From: CALMFQ01 sp964495595
GTDB taxonomy: Bacteria > Pseudomonadota > Gammaproteobacteria > Burkholderiales > SCOH01
Assembly (NCBI GenBank): GCA_964495595.1
Contig: CAZBWH010000038.1
Coordinates: forward strand, 1 to 28,527
Direction of reading: 5' to 3'
DNA: 28,527 bases
In this document: positions 8,416 to 15,910 of the stretch, piece by piece
Layout: every line of letters begins with the position of its first letter
How positions within the stretch are numbered: position 1 is the stretch's first letter
Notes under the pieces: model-generated
Database searches by the model: none
Told to the model about the DNA's origin: nothing
Seen by the model: only the letters and a program-made list of their open reading frames with translations
Position numbers and translations under genes: made by a program

Positions 8416-9305
8416 TGAGTAAACAGCACCCACTCGAAACCGGTCAGGTCATCGCCAGCCACGGTCGTTCGTTCCGCGTCGAACTGGCCGATGGCGCCGT
8501 GCTGGAGGCCAGCGTACGCGGCAAACGCACCGACATCGCCTGCGGCGACCATGTCGACGTCCGCCAGCTGAATGCGGAACAAGCCGTGATCGAAACCATC
8601 CAGCCGCGCCGCAGCCTGCTGTATCGGCAGGACGACTGGCGCACCAAGCTGGTGGCGGCCAATGTCACCCAAGTGGTGATTGTTCTCGCCGCCTTCCCCA
8701 GCTTCAGCGAGGATTTTCTCGGCCGCTGCCTGCTGGCCTGCGAAGCGGAACACATTGAACCGCTGATTCTGCTGAACAAAAACGACTTGCCGCAGGCCGA
8801 GGCCGCGCGCAACACCCTGCAGCTGTACCGGCAGCTCGGCTACCGCCAGCTCGAACTCAGCGCGCTGCAAAGCATCGAACCGTTGCGACCGTATCTGCGC
8901 GGCCACACCACCGTGCTGATCGGCCAGTCCGGCATGGGCAAATCGACCATAATCAACGCCTTGCTGCCGGACGCCAACGTACGCACCGGAAACATCTCGA
9001 CCGCCCTCGATTCCGGCAAACACACCACCACCCATGCCACGCTGTATCACCTCGACTCAGACAGTGACATCATCGATTCACCAGGGATGCAGGAATTCGG
9101 CCTGAAACAGATTGTTGCGACTGATCTGGCTGCGCATTTTCCGGAAATGCGCCCACTGCTGGGCGGGTGCCGTTTCGCCAATTGCCGGCATCTTTCAGAA
9201 CCGAACTGCGCGATCAAGGCCGCCGTTGCCGCTCAGCAGATCGGCGAACGGCGTTACGCCCTCTACAGCAGGGTGGCTCAAGAATTAGCAGCCAGCCGGA
9301 CTTGA
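8415..9305 (+). CDS. rsgA: Small ribosomal subunit biogenesis GTPase RsgA
   Basis: 296-residue circularly permuted GTPase that assists late 30S maturation. In order: an N-terminal OB fold (GQVIASHGRSFRVELADG), the G4 motif LLNKNDL, the P-loop GQSGMGKST (residues 170-178), the G3 region IIDSPGMQEFGL, and a C-terminal zinc knuckle (C-x-FANCRHLSEPNC). The start chosen is ATG at 8415, which shares its A with the TGA of phhB; a longer open frame upstream lies over phhB. Slightly short for the family (about 300-350) but with no missing motif. It ends facing phaR, 125 bp away, with a weak 6-bp hairpin at 9313-9327 after the stop. Confidence 0.96.
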   Translation: MSKQHPLETGQVIASHGRSFRVELADGAVLEASVRGKRTDIACGDHVDVRQLNAEQAVIETIQPRRSLLYRQDDWRTKLVAANVTQVVIVLAAFPSFSEDFLGRCLLACEAEHIEPLILLNKNDLPQAEAARNTLQLYRQLGYRQLELSALQSIEPLRPYLRGHTTVLIGQSGMGKSTIINALLPDANVRTGNISTALDSGKHTTTHATLYHLDSDSDIIDSPGMQEFGLKQIVATDLAAHFPEMRPLLGGCRFANCRHLSEPNCAIKAAVAAQQIGERRYALYSRVAQELAASRT

Positions 9306-9430
9306 GACTGATCTGCTGCGCCAGCAGGATAAATGATCCAATTGGCCCGCTGTCCCGCTCGGCTCGCAAAGATCGCTCAAATCAGACGGGCTGCCACACA
9401 ACATCCCCGCCGGACGCTGACCCGGCCCGG

Positions 9431-10030
9431 TCATTTGGTGTCGGGATCGACTGCCTTGCCTGACGCCGGTGCTGCGGGTTCTTCATCGGAGCCCGACGGA
9501 TAGCCGGGAAAACCAAAGCCACTGAACAGATTGCGGGCCCGATCCTGCATTTGCTGCTGCATGTCGACAAACATATTGGAGGACTGCTCCAGATAGCTGG
9601 TCAGCATCCCTTGCATGGCCGGCGCCTGGAACTTGAGGAAATCACTCCACAAATGCCGGTTGGTGATCGGGTTGTCGCCGTAGACAGCCTTGGTCTGTTC
9701 CTGCAGGCGCTCCTGCATCTGGGTGAAAATCTGCAGGTTCTTTTCCAGGTAGTTGCCCATCAGCCCTTGCATGGCGTGGCCGTAGAAACGGATGATCTGG
9801 GTCAGCACGTCGTAGGTGAACATGGGCACCCCGCCTGACTCCTCTTCGAGGATGATCTGCAGCAATACGCTGCGAGTAATGTCCTCATGGGTCTTGGCGT
9901 CAACGATCTGGATGGTGACGTTTTCCAGCACCAGCTTCTTGACATCATCCAGGGTAATGTAACAACTGGTTGCCGTGTCATACAGACGGCGATTGGGGTA
10001 TTTTTTGATTACCCTTTTTTCATCGGTCAT
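9431..10030 (-). CDS. phaR: Polyhydroxyalkanoate synthesis repressor PhaR
   Basis: 199-residue regulator of polyhydroxyalkanoate storage. Family members repress phasin genes, bind nascent PHA granules and are thereby released from DNA. The conserved N-terminal DNA-binding domain starts RVIKKYPNRRLYDTATSCYITLDDV, followed by two PHB accumulation regulatory domains (for example FTYDVLTQIIRFYGHAMQGLMGNYLEKNL). The C-terminal tail is Gly/Pro/Ala-rich. The start at 10030 is chosen because GGAG lies exactly 6 bases upstream; an in-frame ATG at 10036 would leave no spacing. It is divergent from the phasin gene, the expected target. Confidence 0.96.
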   Translation of the reverse strand: MTDEKRVIKKYPNRRLYDTATSCYITLDDVKKLVLENVTIQIVDAKTHEDITRSVLLQIILEEESGGVPMFTYDVLTQIIRFYGHAMQGLMGNYLEKNLQIFTQMQERLQEQTKAVYGDNPITNRHLWSDFLKFQAPAMQGMLTSYLEQSSNMFVDMQQQMQDRARNLFSGFGFPGYPSGSDEEPAAPASGKAVDPDTK

Positions 10031-10071
10031 TTTCATCTCCGGGCCGCCTGTCCTGCCAGCGCAGCCGATTT

Positions 10072-10082
10072 TTGCATTGCAA
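10072..10082. promoter_or_regulatory. 11-bp palindrome upstream of phaR
   Basis: TTGCATTGCAA (arms TTGCA and TGCAA around a central T) lies about 42 bases upstream of the phaR start. PhaR proteins are known to autoregulate, so this could be a self-operator. It shares only a TGCA-like core with the pair of palindromes at the phasin promoter, so the assignment is speculative. Confidence 0.3.
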
Positions 10083-10199
10083 TACCGGTTCACCCACCCC
10101 GGCGGCGTGATGGCCTGCCCGCCCGGCTACAGCGGGGTCTGCCCGCGTGGCATTGACTTTGTTCACGCACAGAAGGCCGATTGTATCAGCAGATCAGCC

Positions 10200-10216
10200 T
10201 TTGCTTAACCAGCAAA
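10200..10216. promoter_or_regulatory. Inverted repeat between phaR and the phasin promoter
   Basis: TTTGCT and AGCAAA flank a 5-base spacer (TAACC), forming a perfect 6-bp inverted repeat just upstream of the first 15-bp palindrome. It could be a further regulator site or part of the phaR promoter region. The 368-bp intergenic stretch 10031-10398 also holds the phasin promoter and the palindromes listed separately; no gene is seen in it. Confidence 0.25.
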
Positions 10217-10225
10217 TCCGCACGT

Positions 10226-10240
10226 TTGTGCAGCGCACAA
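10226..10240. promoter_or_regulatory. Candidate PhaR operator, upstream copy
   Basis: TTGTGCAGCGCACAA is a 15-bp palindrome with 6-bp arms, located 6 bp upstream of the -35 hexamer of the phasin promoter. A copy differing at one central base occurs at 10287-10301. Their centres are 61 bp apart, close to six helical turns. Adjacent phaR and a phasin gene, its classical target, make PhaR the likeliest ligand; this is inference. Confidence 0.65.
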
Positions 10241-10246
10241 GTTGCG

Positions 10247-10275
10247 TTGACAGCCCCAGTGGGGTCGATTAGTAT
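10247..10275 (+). promoter_or_regulatory. Sigma70-type promoter of the phasin gene
   Basis: A perfect -35 TTGACA (10247-10252) is followed, after exactly 17 bp, by TAGTAT (10270-10275; four of six consensus bases). The spacer contains the short hairpin CCCCAGTGGGG (10254-10264). Transcription would start near 10282, leaving a leader of about 115 bases that begins at or inside the downstream palindrome. Confidence 0.65.
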
Positions 10276-10286
10276 TTACTCTAGAT

Positions 10287-10301
10287 TTGTGCAGAGCACA
10301 A
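10287..10301. promoter_or_regulatory. Candidate PhaR operator, downstream copy
   Basis: TTGTGCAGAGCACAA repeats the upstream palindrome with a single central change and lies just downstream of the -10 element, where a bound repressor would block initiation or escape. The two copies bracket the promoter symmetrically, an arrangement compatible with looping repression. Confidence 0.65.
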
Positions 10302-10398
10302 TAAAATACCCAAAACAGCGCCTGACAATCCAGCCTGCCGCTACCGGCACCCGCCCAACCCCCAAACACCCACCCTTTCGTTACAGGAGCACAGGATC

Positions 10399-10959
10399 AT
10401 GTTGAACAACATCAAGACCCCGGAACAAATCGGCCAACTGGCAGCCAGCAATATCGACACCGCAATGCGCATTGCCAGGATTGCACTGGAAGGCGCGGAA
10501 CGCGTGTTCCGCATCAATCTGGAAGTAACCCGCCAGACACTGGAAAACCAGTCCGGCAATGTACAGGCGCTGGCATCGGTCAAGGACCTGAAAGATGCCA
10601 TGCTGCTGCGCAACAAGCTGGCTGAAACCTCGTCCGACGCACTGATGAACTACAGCCGCACACTGTACGAGGTATCGTCGCAAACCCAGGCGGAGCTGTC
10701 CAAGCTGTTTGAAGAGCAACTGGCCAGCTTCAACAAGAACATGGTCGCAGCGATGGACAATGCTGCCAAGAACGCTCCGGCCGGCGCCGATGTTGCTGTG
10801 CAGGCAATGAAATCGACTGTAGCCGCCACGGCTGCAGCCGTCGACAGCATGACCAAGGCGGCCAAGCAGGTTGCCGATTTTGCCGATGCATCGGTCAAGG
10901 CAGCCACCACCGCAACCGCCGATGCAGTCAAGACTGCAGCCCGCAAGAGCGTTGGCTGA
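10399..10959 (+). CDS. phaP: Phasin family protein (PHA granule-associated)
   Basis: 186-residue phasin that coats polyhydroxyalkanoate granules and controls their size and number. The N-terminal region (LNNIKTPEQIGQLAASNIDTAM) and the long amphipathic helical body match the phasin_2 family. The C-terminal third is an Ala/Thr/Lys-rich helical tail resembling the low-complexity tails of phasins (AAAVDSMTKAAKQVADFADAS). The start ATG at 10399 follows an AGGAG/AGGAT stretch. A sigma70 promoter bracketed by twin palindromes and a strong terminator make this a monocistronic unit, consistent with a very abundant protein. Divergent neighbour phaR is its likely repressor. Confidence 0.93.
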   Translation: MLNNIKTPEQIGQLAASNIDTAMRIARIALEGAERVFRINLEVTRQTLENQSGNVQALASVKDLKDAMLLRNKLAETSSDALMNYSRTLYEVSSQTQAELSKLFEEQLASFNKNMVAAMDNAAKNAPAGADVAVQAMKSTVAATAAAVDSMTKAAKQVADFADASVKAATTATADAVKTAARKSVG

Positions 10960-10986
10960 CCGCTCCCGCTGACCCGTTGCGCAACA

Positions 10987-11012
10987 AGCCCGGCATCCTG
11001 CCGGGCTTTTTT
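10987..11012 (+). terminator. Rho-independent terminator after the phasin gene
   Basis: A 9-bp perfect GC-rich stem (AGCCCGGCA / TGCCGGGCT) with a 3-base loop is followed by a run of six T. It starts 28 bases after the phasin stop codon. Confidence 0.93.
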
Positions 11013-11040
11013 GTTTGCCGTAGCCGTGCCTGCCGGCGGG

Positions 11041-11406
11041 TCATTCCACCTGTTTGATTGCCGATACGTAGTAGCCGGTTTCACCAAAGCAATCGCCCGG
11101 AACGCCGATATGCTGCTCATACACCAGCGCCACCCGGCGGCCCATCAGGGCATTGATGCGGGCCGCCACGGCATCATCGCGTACCGTAAAGGCAAATTTC
11201 TCGGGCACGCTACCCGGCACCGCGACCATCGACAGCTCCCCTTCCCATGTCTTGCAGATCCAGCCCTTGCGGGAAAACTTCTGTACATAGCCTGCCCGCT
11301 CGCCATCCGAATAGCTCCAGGTCAGCACCAGCCAGAGATATCCGCCGGCCAGCAGGCACAGCAACAACACTGAGCCCGCAGCCAGCCTGATCCAGGGAAA
11401 ACGCAT
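11041..11406 (-). CDS. Conserved small membrane-anchored protein of unknown function
   Basis: 121 residues. One N-terminal transmembrane or uncleaved signal segment (about residues 6-28, LAAGSVLLLCLLAGGYLWLVL) is followed by a soluble domain outside the cytoplasm. That domain contains SDGERAGYVQKFSRKGWICKTWEGEL and ends with GVPGDCFGETGYYVSAIKQ. The two cysteines (in WICKTWEG and GDCFGE) could form a disulfide in the periplasm. I recall similar short proteins across proteobacteria under uninformative names and do not assign a function. The ATG at 11406 is chosen; an in-frame GTG at 11433 would add nine residues, and neither has a good ribosome binding site. It is convergent with the phasin gene. 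Confidence 0.8.
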   Translation of the reverse strand: MRFPWIRLAAGSVLLLCLLAGGYLWLVLTWSYSDGERAGYVQKFSRKGWICKTWEGELSMVAVPGSVPEKFAFTVRDDAVAARINALMGRRVALVYEQHIGVPGDCFGETGYYVSAIKQVE

Positions 11407-11511
11407 TTTGCTCACAGTTTGCACCACAGACACTCCGGAAATTGAGGGGGTGAGCCACTTTACCGCGGAGCAGGCGGCAACGGCAATCAGTGTGCCTGCG
11501 CCTGTTGCGGA

Positions 11512-12543
11512 TCAGCCAGCGGCGTCGAGATCGCTGCGCAGCAGGCCGGGGGTCTGGCCGGTCCAGCGCTTGAAGGCGCGGCGGAAGTTGTTGGCGTCGT
11601 GGTAGCCAAGGTGGGTGGCAATCGCCTCGTTGCTGTAGTGGCGTTCGTGCAGCAGGTAAAGCGACACATGCGCACGCGCCTGATCCAGCTCGGCCTGGAA
11701 ATGCGTGCCTTCGCGCGCCAGGTGGCGCTTGAGCGTGGCCGGGCTGACGCGCAGCTGGCTGGCGGCGGCCTCCAGCGTCGGCGGGGTGCGCATTGCCTGC
11801 TGCAGCCAGTCGTAGAGCAAGGCCAGCAGGCTGCGGCGCGCCACCGCTGCGCCCTCCTGCGTCGCAATCAGCGGCAGCATCATCTCTACCGCCGTGCGGT
11901 TGCCGCGTGGCCACGGCTGTGTCAGCGCGTCACGCTCAATCAGCAGCGCATCCAGCGGCGCATTGAAATGCAGTTGCTGGCCCAGATGCACCTGGTGTTG
12001 CTCGATGTGGCGCGGCCGGGTGCGGTTGAAGCTGTAGCGCCACGGCAGATGCGCTTCGCCCAGCCAGCGGCACATGGCAGTAACCGCCGCCATATGCATT
12101 TCCACCAGCGCCGGCAGCAGGCTGCCGCAGGCGTAGGCCGGCGTCCAGTACAACACCGCCTGGCGCGGGCCCAGATGCAGGTGCGGGGTCAGCAGCGGGC
12201 ACAGCAGGCTCTGGTATTGCAGCAGCAGTTGCAGCGCCTGCCCGGCATCGGCGGCCTGCAGCAGCGCGTGGCTGACCGCGCCGTAATGGCCGGGCAGCAG
12301 GTTCTGCCCGAGCAAAAACGGCAGCTCCGGGTGTTTGCCGTGGCGCAGCAGCCGGTCGAGCAATTGCAGGTATTGCTGCGGGCTGATCTGCCGCTGCGGA
12401 TCGAGCAGGTCGGCGGCGTGAATGCCCGCCTCGCGCAGCAGCAGCGCCGGCTCGGCACCACGCAGCCGCCCCAGCTCCAGCAGCAGCGAAGGCTGGCGGT
12501 TGAGCGCGATGCACGGATCGGCGTGGGTCAGGTAGTCCGCCAT
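11512..12543 (-). CDS. AraC-family transcriptional regulator (OruR-like N-terminal domain)
   Basis: 343 residues. The C-terminal 100 residues form a double helix-turn-helix of the AraC type: LEAAASQLRVSPATLKRHLA for the first and the canonical NEAIATHLGYHDANNFRRAF for the second. Residues about 20-205 resemble the arabinose-binding-like ligand domain found in OruR/ArgR-type AraC regulators. The ligand and targets are unknown. The ATG at 12543 shares one base with the TGA of the upstream GGDEF gene, so the two proteins are made together and may act in one pathway. No AraC operator pair could be recognised. Confidence 0.93.
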   Translation of the reverse strand: MADYLTHADPCIALNRQPSLLLELGRLRGAEPALLLREAGIHAADLLDPQRQISPQQYLQLLDRLLRHGKHPELPFLLGQNLLPGHYGAVSHALLQAADAGQALQLLLQYQSLLCPLLTPHLHLGPRQAVLYWTPAYACGSLLPALVEMHMAAVTAMCRWLGEAHLPWRYSFNRTRPRHIEQHQVHLGQQLHFNAPLDALLIERDALTQPWPRGNRTAVEMMLPLIATQEGAAVARRSLLALLYDWLQQAMRTPPTLEAAASQLRVSPATLKRHLAREGTHFQAELDQARAHVSLYLLHERHYSNEAIATHLGYHDANNFRRAFKRWTGQTPGLLRSDLDAAG

Positions 12544-13463
12544 CAGGCGCCTTGCCCCGAGGTCATCGCGGCAAAGCGCTGCGGTGCTGCTGCTTGCGGC
12601 TCCAGCGCCTGATTCAGCCGGTTCAGCAGCGGCTCGGCCTGGCAATCGGCCATCGCACACGCCACCCGTGCCGATATCGTCAGCGGCGCGCCGCCGGTGC
12701 GCGGGTAATGCGTCAGCTGCCCGAGCATGCTCGCCAGATGCGCGGCAATCCGCACGGCTTCGGCCTGGCCGGTTTCCGGCAGCAGCATGGCAAACCGGTC
12801 GCCGGCGTAGCGGCAGAGCAGATCCTGATTGCGCAGATTCAGCAACAGCAGATGGCTCACCGCCTGCAACAGCCGGTCGCCCTCCAGCTGGCCGTGTTCG
12901 CGGTTGACGCGGTGGAAGCGGTCCAGGTCGAGCAGGATCAGCGCACACGGCAGACGCGGGCTGCGGCCCTGCTCCAGGCGGATTTGCCGGCGCAGGTAAT
13001 CGGCGTCGGCCAGTTCGGTCACGCGGTCGAAGGCGCGGTGTTCGCGCAGCAAGCGCTCACGTTTCTGCAAATGCTGGTTCAGGCTCGCCTGCTCCTGCCG
13101 CCAGGCATACAGACCACCGGTCAGCAGCAGCATGCCGGCCGGCGTCAGCAGCGATTCCAGCCAGTTATCCCACGGATACGCCGCCGGCACGCGGTAGAAC
13201 TCGTCCAGGCAATCGACCCAGGCACCCAACATGATCGCCCCCAGCCCACCGGCCAGCAGCCAGGTTACCCGGCCACCGGGGCGGCTGGCCAGAATCAGGA
13301 TCGCCCACAGCCCCGACATCAGCGCCGTGCCACCCTCACCGAAAATATCCACCCACTTCCACTCGTCCAGCGGCTTGGGCTCGCCATACGAGGCGTATAA
13401 CAGCAGGCAGGCCAGCAGCCCGCCCAGCGAGAGTTTCAGCGGTGTGCGCAAGGATTCGTACAT
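12543..13463 (-). CDS. Membrane protein with degenerate GGDEF domain
   Basis: 306 residues. The N-terminal half has about four hydrophobic segments (residues about 10-25, 40-60, 65-80 and 100-120), followed by a short linker rich in charged residues and a GGDEF domain from about residue 145. The catalytic signature is AGDRF (residues 220-224) instead of GG(D/E)EF, in the context RYAGDRFAMLLPET. An RNQD (residues 211-214) sits exactly five residues upstream, where active diguanylate cyclases carry the inhibitory RxxD c-di-GMP site. It is therefore probably not a cyclase but could bind c-di-GMP; this is inference. The start is ATG at 13463, with no strong ribosome binding site. It is coupled to the AraC regulator by a one-base overlap. 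Confidence 0.9.
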   Translation of the reverse strand: MYESLRTPLKLSLGGLLACLLLYASYGEPKPLDEWKWVDIFGEGGTALMSGLWAILILASRPGGRVTWLLAGGLGAIMLGAWVDCLDEFYRVPAAYPWDNWLESLLTPAGMLLLTGGLYAWRQEQASLNQHLQKRERLLREHRAFDRVTELADADYLRRQIRLEQGRSPRLPCALILLDLDRFHRVNREHGQLEGDRLLQAVSHLLLLNLRNQDLLCRYAGDRFAMLLPETGQAEAVRIAAHLASMLGQLTHYPRTGGAPLTISARVACAMADCQAEPLLNRLNQALEPQAAAPQRFAAMTSGQGA

Positions 13464-13502
13464 GGGGCGTATCGCAGGCAAAAAGGCGCAGTCTAAAGCC
13501 GC

Positions 13503-13515
13503 AAAATGACATTTT
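13503..13515. promoter_or_regulatory. Small palindrome upstream of the GGDEF-AraC operon
   Basis: AAAATGACATTTT is a perfect 6-bp-arm palindrome about 40 bases upstream of the GGDEF start, in the region where its promoter should lie. It might bind a regulator, but nothing identifies which one. Confidence 0.25.
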
Positions 13516-13547
13516 TGTTGCCGGCAATCTTGGCAAACCCAGGCAAG

Positions 13548-13621
13548 CATCGCTGCAGGCCGCTCTGGCATTGCCTCACAGGCCGGCCTGCAGGCCAATA
13601 CCAGCGCGGCCTGCAGGGCAG
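13548..13621. repeat. 74-bp palindromic repeat, copy 1
   Basis: This stretch is identical to 20052-20125 except for one base (C at 13605, A in copy 2), in the same orientation. It folds into a hairpin with 16-bp arms (13553-13568 and 13601-13616, one mismatch) around a loop that itself contains GGCC-rich inverted repeats. It lies 22 bp beyond the stop of the PepSY gene, at the left end of the iron-uptake locus. Confidence 0.9.
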
Positions 13622-13643
13622 CACCGACGCAAGCATTTCGGGA

Positions 13644-15287
13644 TCAGGCGGGGGCCGCGCCTGTACTGCGTGCCGACCAGATGCTGTCAGCCGGGCCATG
13701 CGCCACACGCTGCGCCGTGGCGCGGGCCAGCCAGGCAAACCCCAGACTGCCAGCCAGTGCTGTCACATCAACGCCCAGCGCGGCCATGCTGGCATGAACC
13801 CATAAGCCGGAAGCGGGCAAGCACCAGCCCAGCAGGCTGCTGACAGGGACGGCCAGGGTAAAGACTGCCGCCAGCCACAGCAGGTGCACGGCGGCATGGG
13901 CCGCACCACGCCAGAATGCCCAGGCCACGGCAGAGAAGAAGGTGGCGTAATACAGGGCATGATGCCAGCCATCCAGATCGGCAACCCGGCCGTGCAGCCA
14001 TTTGGCGGCAACAATGGTCAAAGAGATGCCGCACACTGCCCCGAGGCACACACCCACAGTGGCAGCCGCCATCCAGCGCACATTGCGCCGCTGCGGCAGC
14101 AGCCCGGTAGCCGCATTGCCATTGCGCGGGGCTTTGGTTCGACGGGTTTCCAGCCACAGCAGGTTGCCACCGTAAAACAGCCAGGCCCCGGCCAGGCCAA
14201 GCAGGAAATACATCCATTGCAGCGGGGTGCCACCATAGGTGCCAAAGTGCAGGGCAAAAAAGCTGGCGATGATGGCATTCGGCAGGCTCTGGCGGCCCGG
14301 CAGAAAATCCGTGCTGACGATCTTGCCGCTGTAAGGATCAATCGCCACAAAGCCGCCGGCAAAGCGCGGTGAATGGGCCCGCGGATCATCACCCCAGACA
14401 CGCACGGCAGCACGTGGCCCGGTCACGTTCAGATATTGCAGGGCGCTGGGGCGAAAACCCGGCGCCTGAGCCTGAACACGCCCAAGCAATTCGGCCGGGG
14501 GCAGCATCGCCGCCGGATCACGCGGGGCGGCCGGCGCCGTAGTGCTACCACGTATCGCAAAGGCGCTGCCCCACTGGCCGCCATGGATCAGCCGATCCTG
14601 AATGGCGTAGAAGCCGTCGTGCCATGCAAATACCAGTGCCGTGAGCGCCATGACGAGGTGAAACGGCAGACTGATGATGCCAACCACATTGTGTGCATCC
14701 AGCCACATGCGCTTGAGGTTGCGGCCAACACGCAGCGCAAACAAATCCTTTAACAGCGAAGGCAGCAACACAATCACGCCGGAAACCAGCGCCATGGCGT
14801 ACAGCGCGGCAATCACCCCCATCACCCAGCGCGTGGGGTCGGAATCAAGCGGCAGGCCCACCACCCGGTGCAGCGTATCGATCAGATCAGTCAGCCCCGA
14901 GGGTTGCACCTCTCCAGCCTGCACACTGCCATCAGCCTGCAACGTGGCCAGATAGTGGCGCGTTGCAGCATGATCATGCTCATCCGCTCCCGGCGGGTGC
15001 AGCTGCCAACTGAGCCCTTGCGGCAAGTGTTCGGCAGCCTTGAGCTGCAGCTGAAAATCGCGGCCAGCAGCCGGATGCTGCTGCAGAGTGCGCTCAATGA
15101 GGGCAGGCACCTCGTCCAGTGACAGCGCACGGCCGTAAGCGTTGGATGGCGGTGTGGCCCAGCGGGCCAGCGGCGCTTTGAAAAGCGTGATGGCCCCGGC
15201 ATAGAAGGCAATGAACAGCGCCATGCCGGCAACGATGCCGGTCCAGGTGTGCACGGATTTGTAGATTCGAATGAACTCGGAACGCAT
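13644..15287 (-). CDS. PepSY-associated transmembrane protein of an iron-uptake operon
   Basis: 547-residue inner-membrane protein of the PepSY_TM family. The first helix follows a typical N-terminus (FIRIYKSVHTWTGIVAGMALFIAFYAGAITLF). Other family marks are LHRVVGLPLDSDPTRWVMG, a conserved WLDAHNVVGIISLPFHLVMALTALVFAWHD, and FALHFGTYGG with helices near the C-terminus. Several histidines in the helices resemble heme or metal ligands of related membrane reductases. Such proteins accompany siderophore receptors and are suspected to reduce or release ferric iron at the inner membrane. The start ATG at 15287 is 16 bp after DUF3649, with AAGG nine bases upstream. It is the last gene of the Fur-type operon. 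Confidence 0.88.
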   Translation of the reverse strand: MRSEFIRIYKSVHTWTGIVAGMALFIAFYAGAITLFKAPLARWATPPSNAYGRALSLDEVPALIERTLQQHPAAGRDFQLQLKAAEHLPQGLSWQLHPPGADEHDHAATRHYLATLQADGSVQAGEVQPSGLTDLIDTLHRVVGLPLDSDPTRWVMGVIAALYAMALVSGVIVLLPSLLKDLFALRVGRNLKRMWLDAHNVVGIISLPFHLVMALTALVFAWHDGFYAIQDRLIHGGQWGSAFAIRGSTTAPAAPRDPAAMLPPAELLGRVQAQAPGFRPSALQYLNVTGPRAAVRVWGDDPRAHSPRFAGGFVAIDPYSGKIVSTDFLPGRQSLPNAIIASFFALHFGTYGGTPLQWMYFLLGLAGAWLFYGGNLLWLETRRTKAPRNGNAATGLLPQRRNVRWMAAATVGVCLGAVCGISLTIVAAKWLHGRVADLDGWHHALYYATFFSAVAWAFWRGAAHAAVHLLWLAAVFTLAVPVSSLLGWCLPASGLWVHASMAALGVDVTALAGSLGFAWLARATAQRVAHGPADSIWSARSTGAAPA

Positions 15288-15303
15288 GACAAAACCTTGA
15301 ATG

Positions 15304-15588
15304 TCAGAAGAGGCCAAATAGCGGCGGAATGCCGAAAACCAGCAGACTGGCCCCCAGCAGCCAGCCCCAGGCATGTATGCCGCTACGGAAGAAATACACG
15401 CCGGACAAGGCGCCCATCCAGATCGGCGCCACCATCCACATGGCAAGCTGTCCACGAACGGGCAAGGGAAGATCGGCAGCCAGCCAGACAAACAGGCCGG
15501 AACAGCCAATTGCCAGCGTAAAGCCAGCCAGGATGCCGGCCAGCGTTTTGGCCAGCCAGTTGCGGGCGACGGGTTTGGCGGCACTCAT
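15304..15588 (-). CDS. DUF3649 small membrane protein
   Basis: 94 residues with three predicted helices (LAGILAGFTLAIGCSGLFVWL, MWMVAPIWMGALSGVYFF and WGWLLGASLLVFGIPPLF). Sequence and context match DUF3649 proteins, which sit between DUF3325 and PepSY genes in ferric-siderophore loci of proteobacteria. The molecular role is unknown. Its ATG at 15588 overlaps the stop of the preceding DUF3325 gene by 4 bp. Confidence 0.85.
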   Translation of the reverse strand: MSAAKPVARNWLAKTLAGILAGFTLAIGCSGLFVWLAADLPLPVRGQLAMWMVAPIWMGALSGVYFFRSGIHAWGWLLGASLLVFGIPPLFGLF

Positions 15589-15863
15589 TGATGCACCCGC
15601 CTGCGCCATTCCGGCCATGCTCCGAGGTAGGGAAACAGCACGAACAGCAACATCAGCCAGTGGCTGAATACAAAGCCGGCCGCTGCCGGCTGCAGGGCTT
15701 GCAGCAAGGCAGCCAGGCCACCGATCCATAACAGCAGCCCGGCAATACGTGCGCGGCGCGCCGGCCAGGGACGGGCAAGCCAGCACTGGTTTGGCGACGC
15801 CAGATAGATGGCAACACAACCCGGCAGCATCACCAGCAGGCCGATCAGCATGAATGGGTTCAT
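15585..15863 (-). CDS. DUF3325 small membrane protein
   Basis: About 92 residues with three hydrophobic segments (MLIGLLVMLPGCVAIYLA, IAGLLLWIGGLAALLQALQ and WLMLLFVLFPYLGAWPEW). It fits DUF3325, a family seen almost only beside TonB-dependent siderophore receptors. Function unknown, presumably an accessory of inner-membrane iron handling. Starts at 15863 (MNPF) or 15869 (MFMNPF) are possible; the former leaves room for a weak GGGA ribosome binding site. It follows the receptor gene by about 45 bp. Confidence 0.82.
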   Translation of the reverse strand: MNPFMLIGLLVMLPGCVAIYLASPNQCWLARPWPARRARIAGLLLWIGGLAALLQALQPAAAGFVFSHWLMLLFVLFPYLGAWPEWRRRVHQ

Positions 15864-15910
15864 GAACATCCCAGAGAAAGAGTGAAGCCAGGCTGCCAGC
15901 CTTTACCGGA

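Noticed and set aside
9313..9327. CTGCTG/CAGCAG hairpin after rsgA as a terminator
   Set aside because: Only six base pairs and no T-run on either strand.
13464..13598. 45-residue N-terminal extension of the GGDEF protein
   Set aside because: The extended frame begins inside the 74-bp repeat, and the same residues arise opposite copy 2; the ATG at 13463 right before the first membrane helix is preferred.
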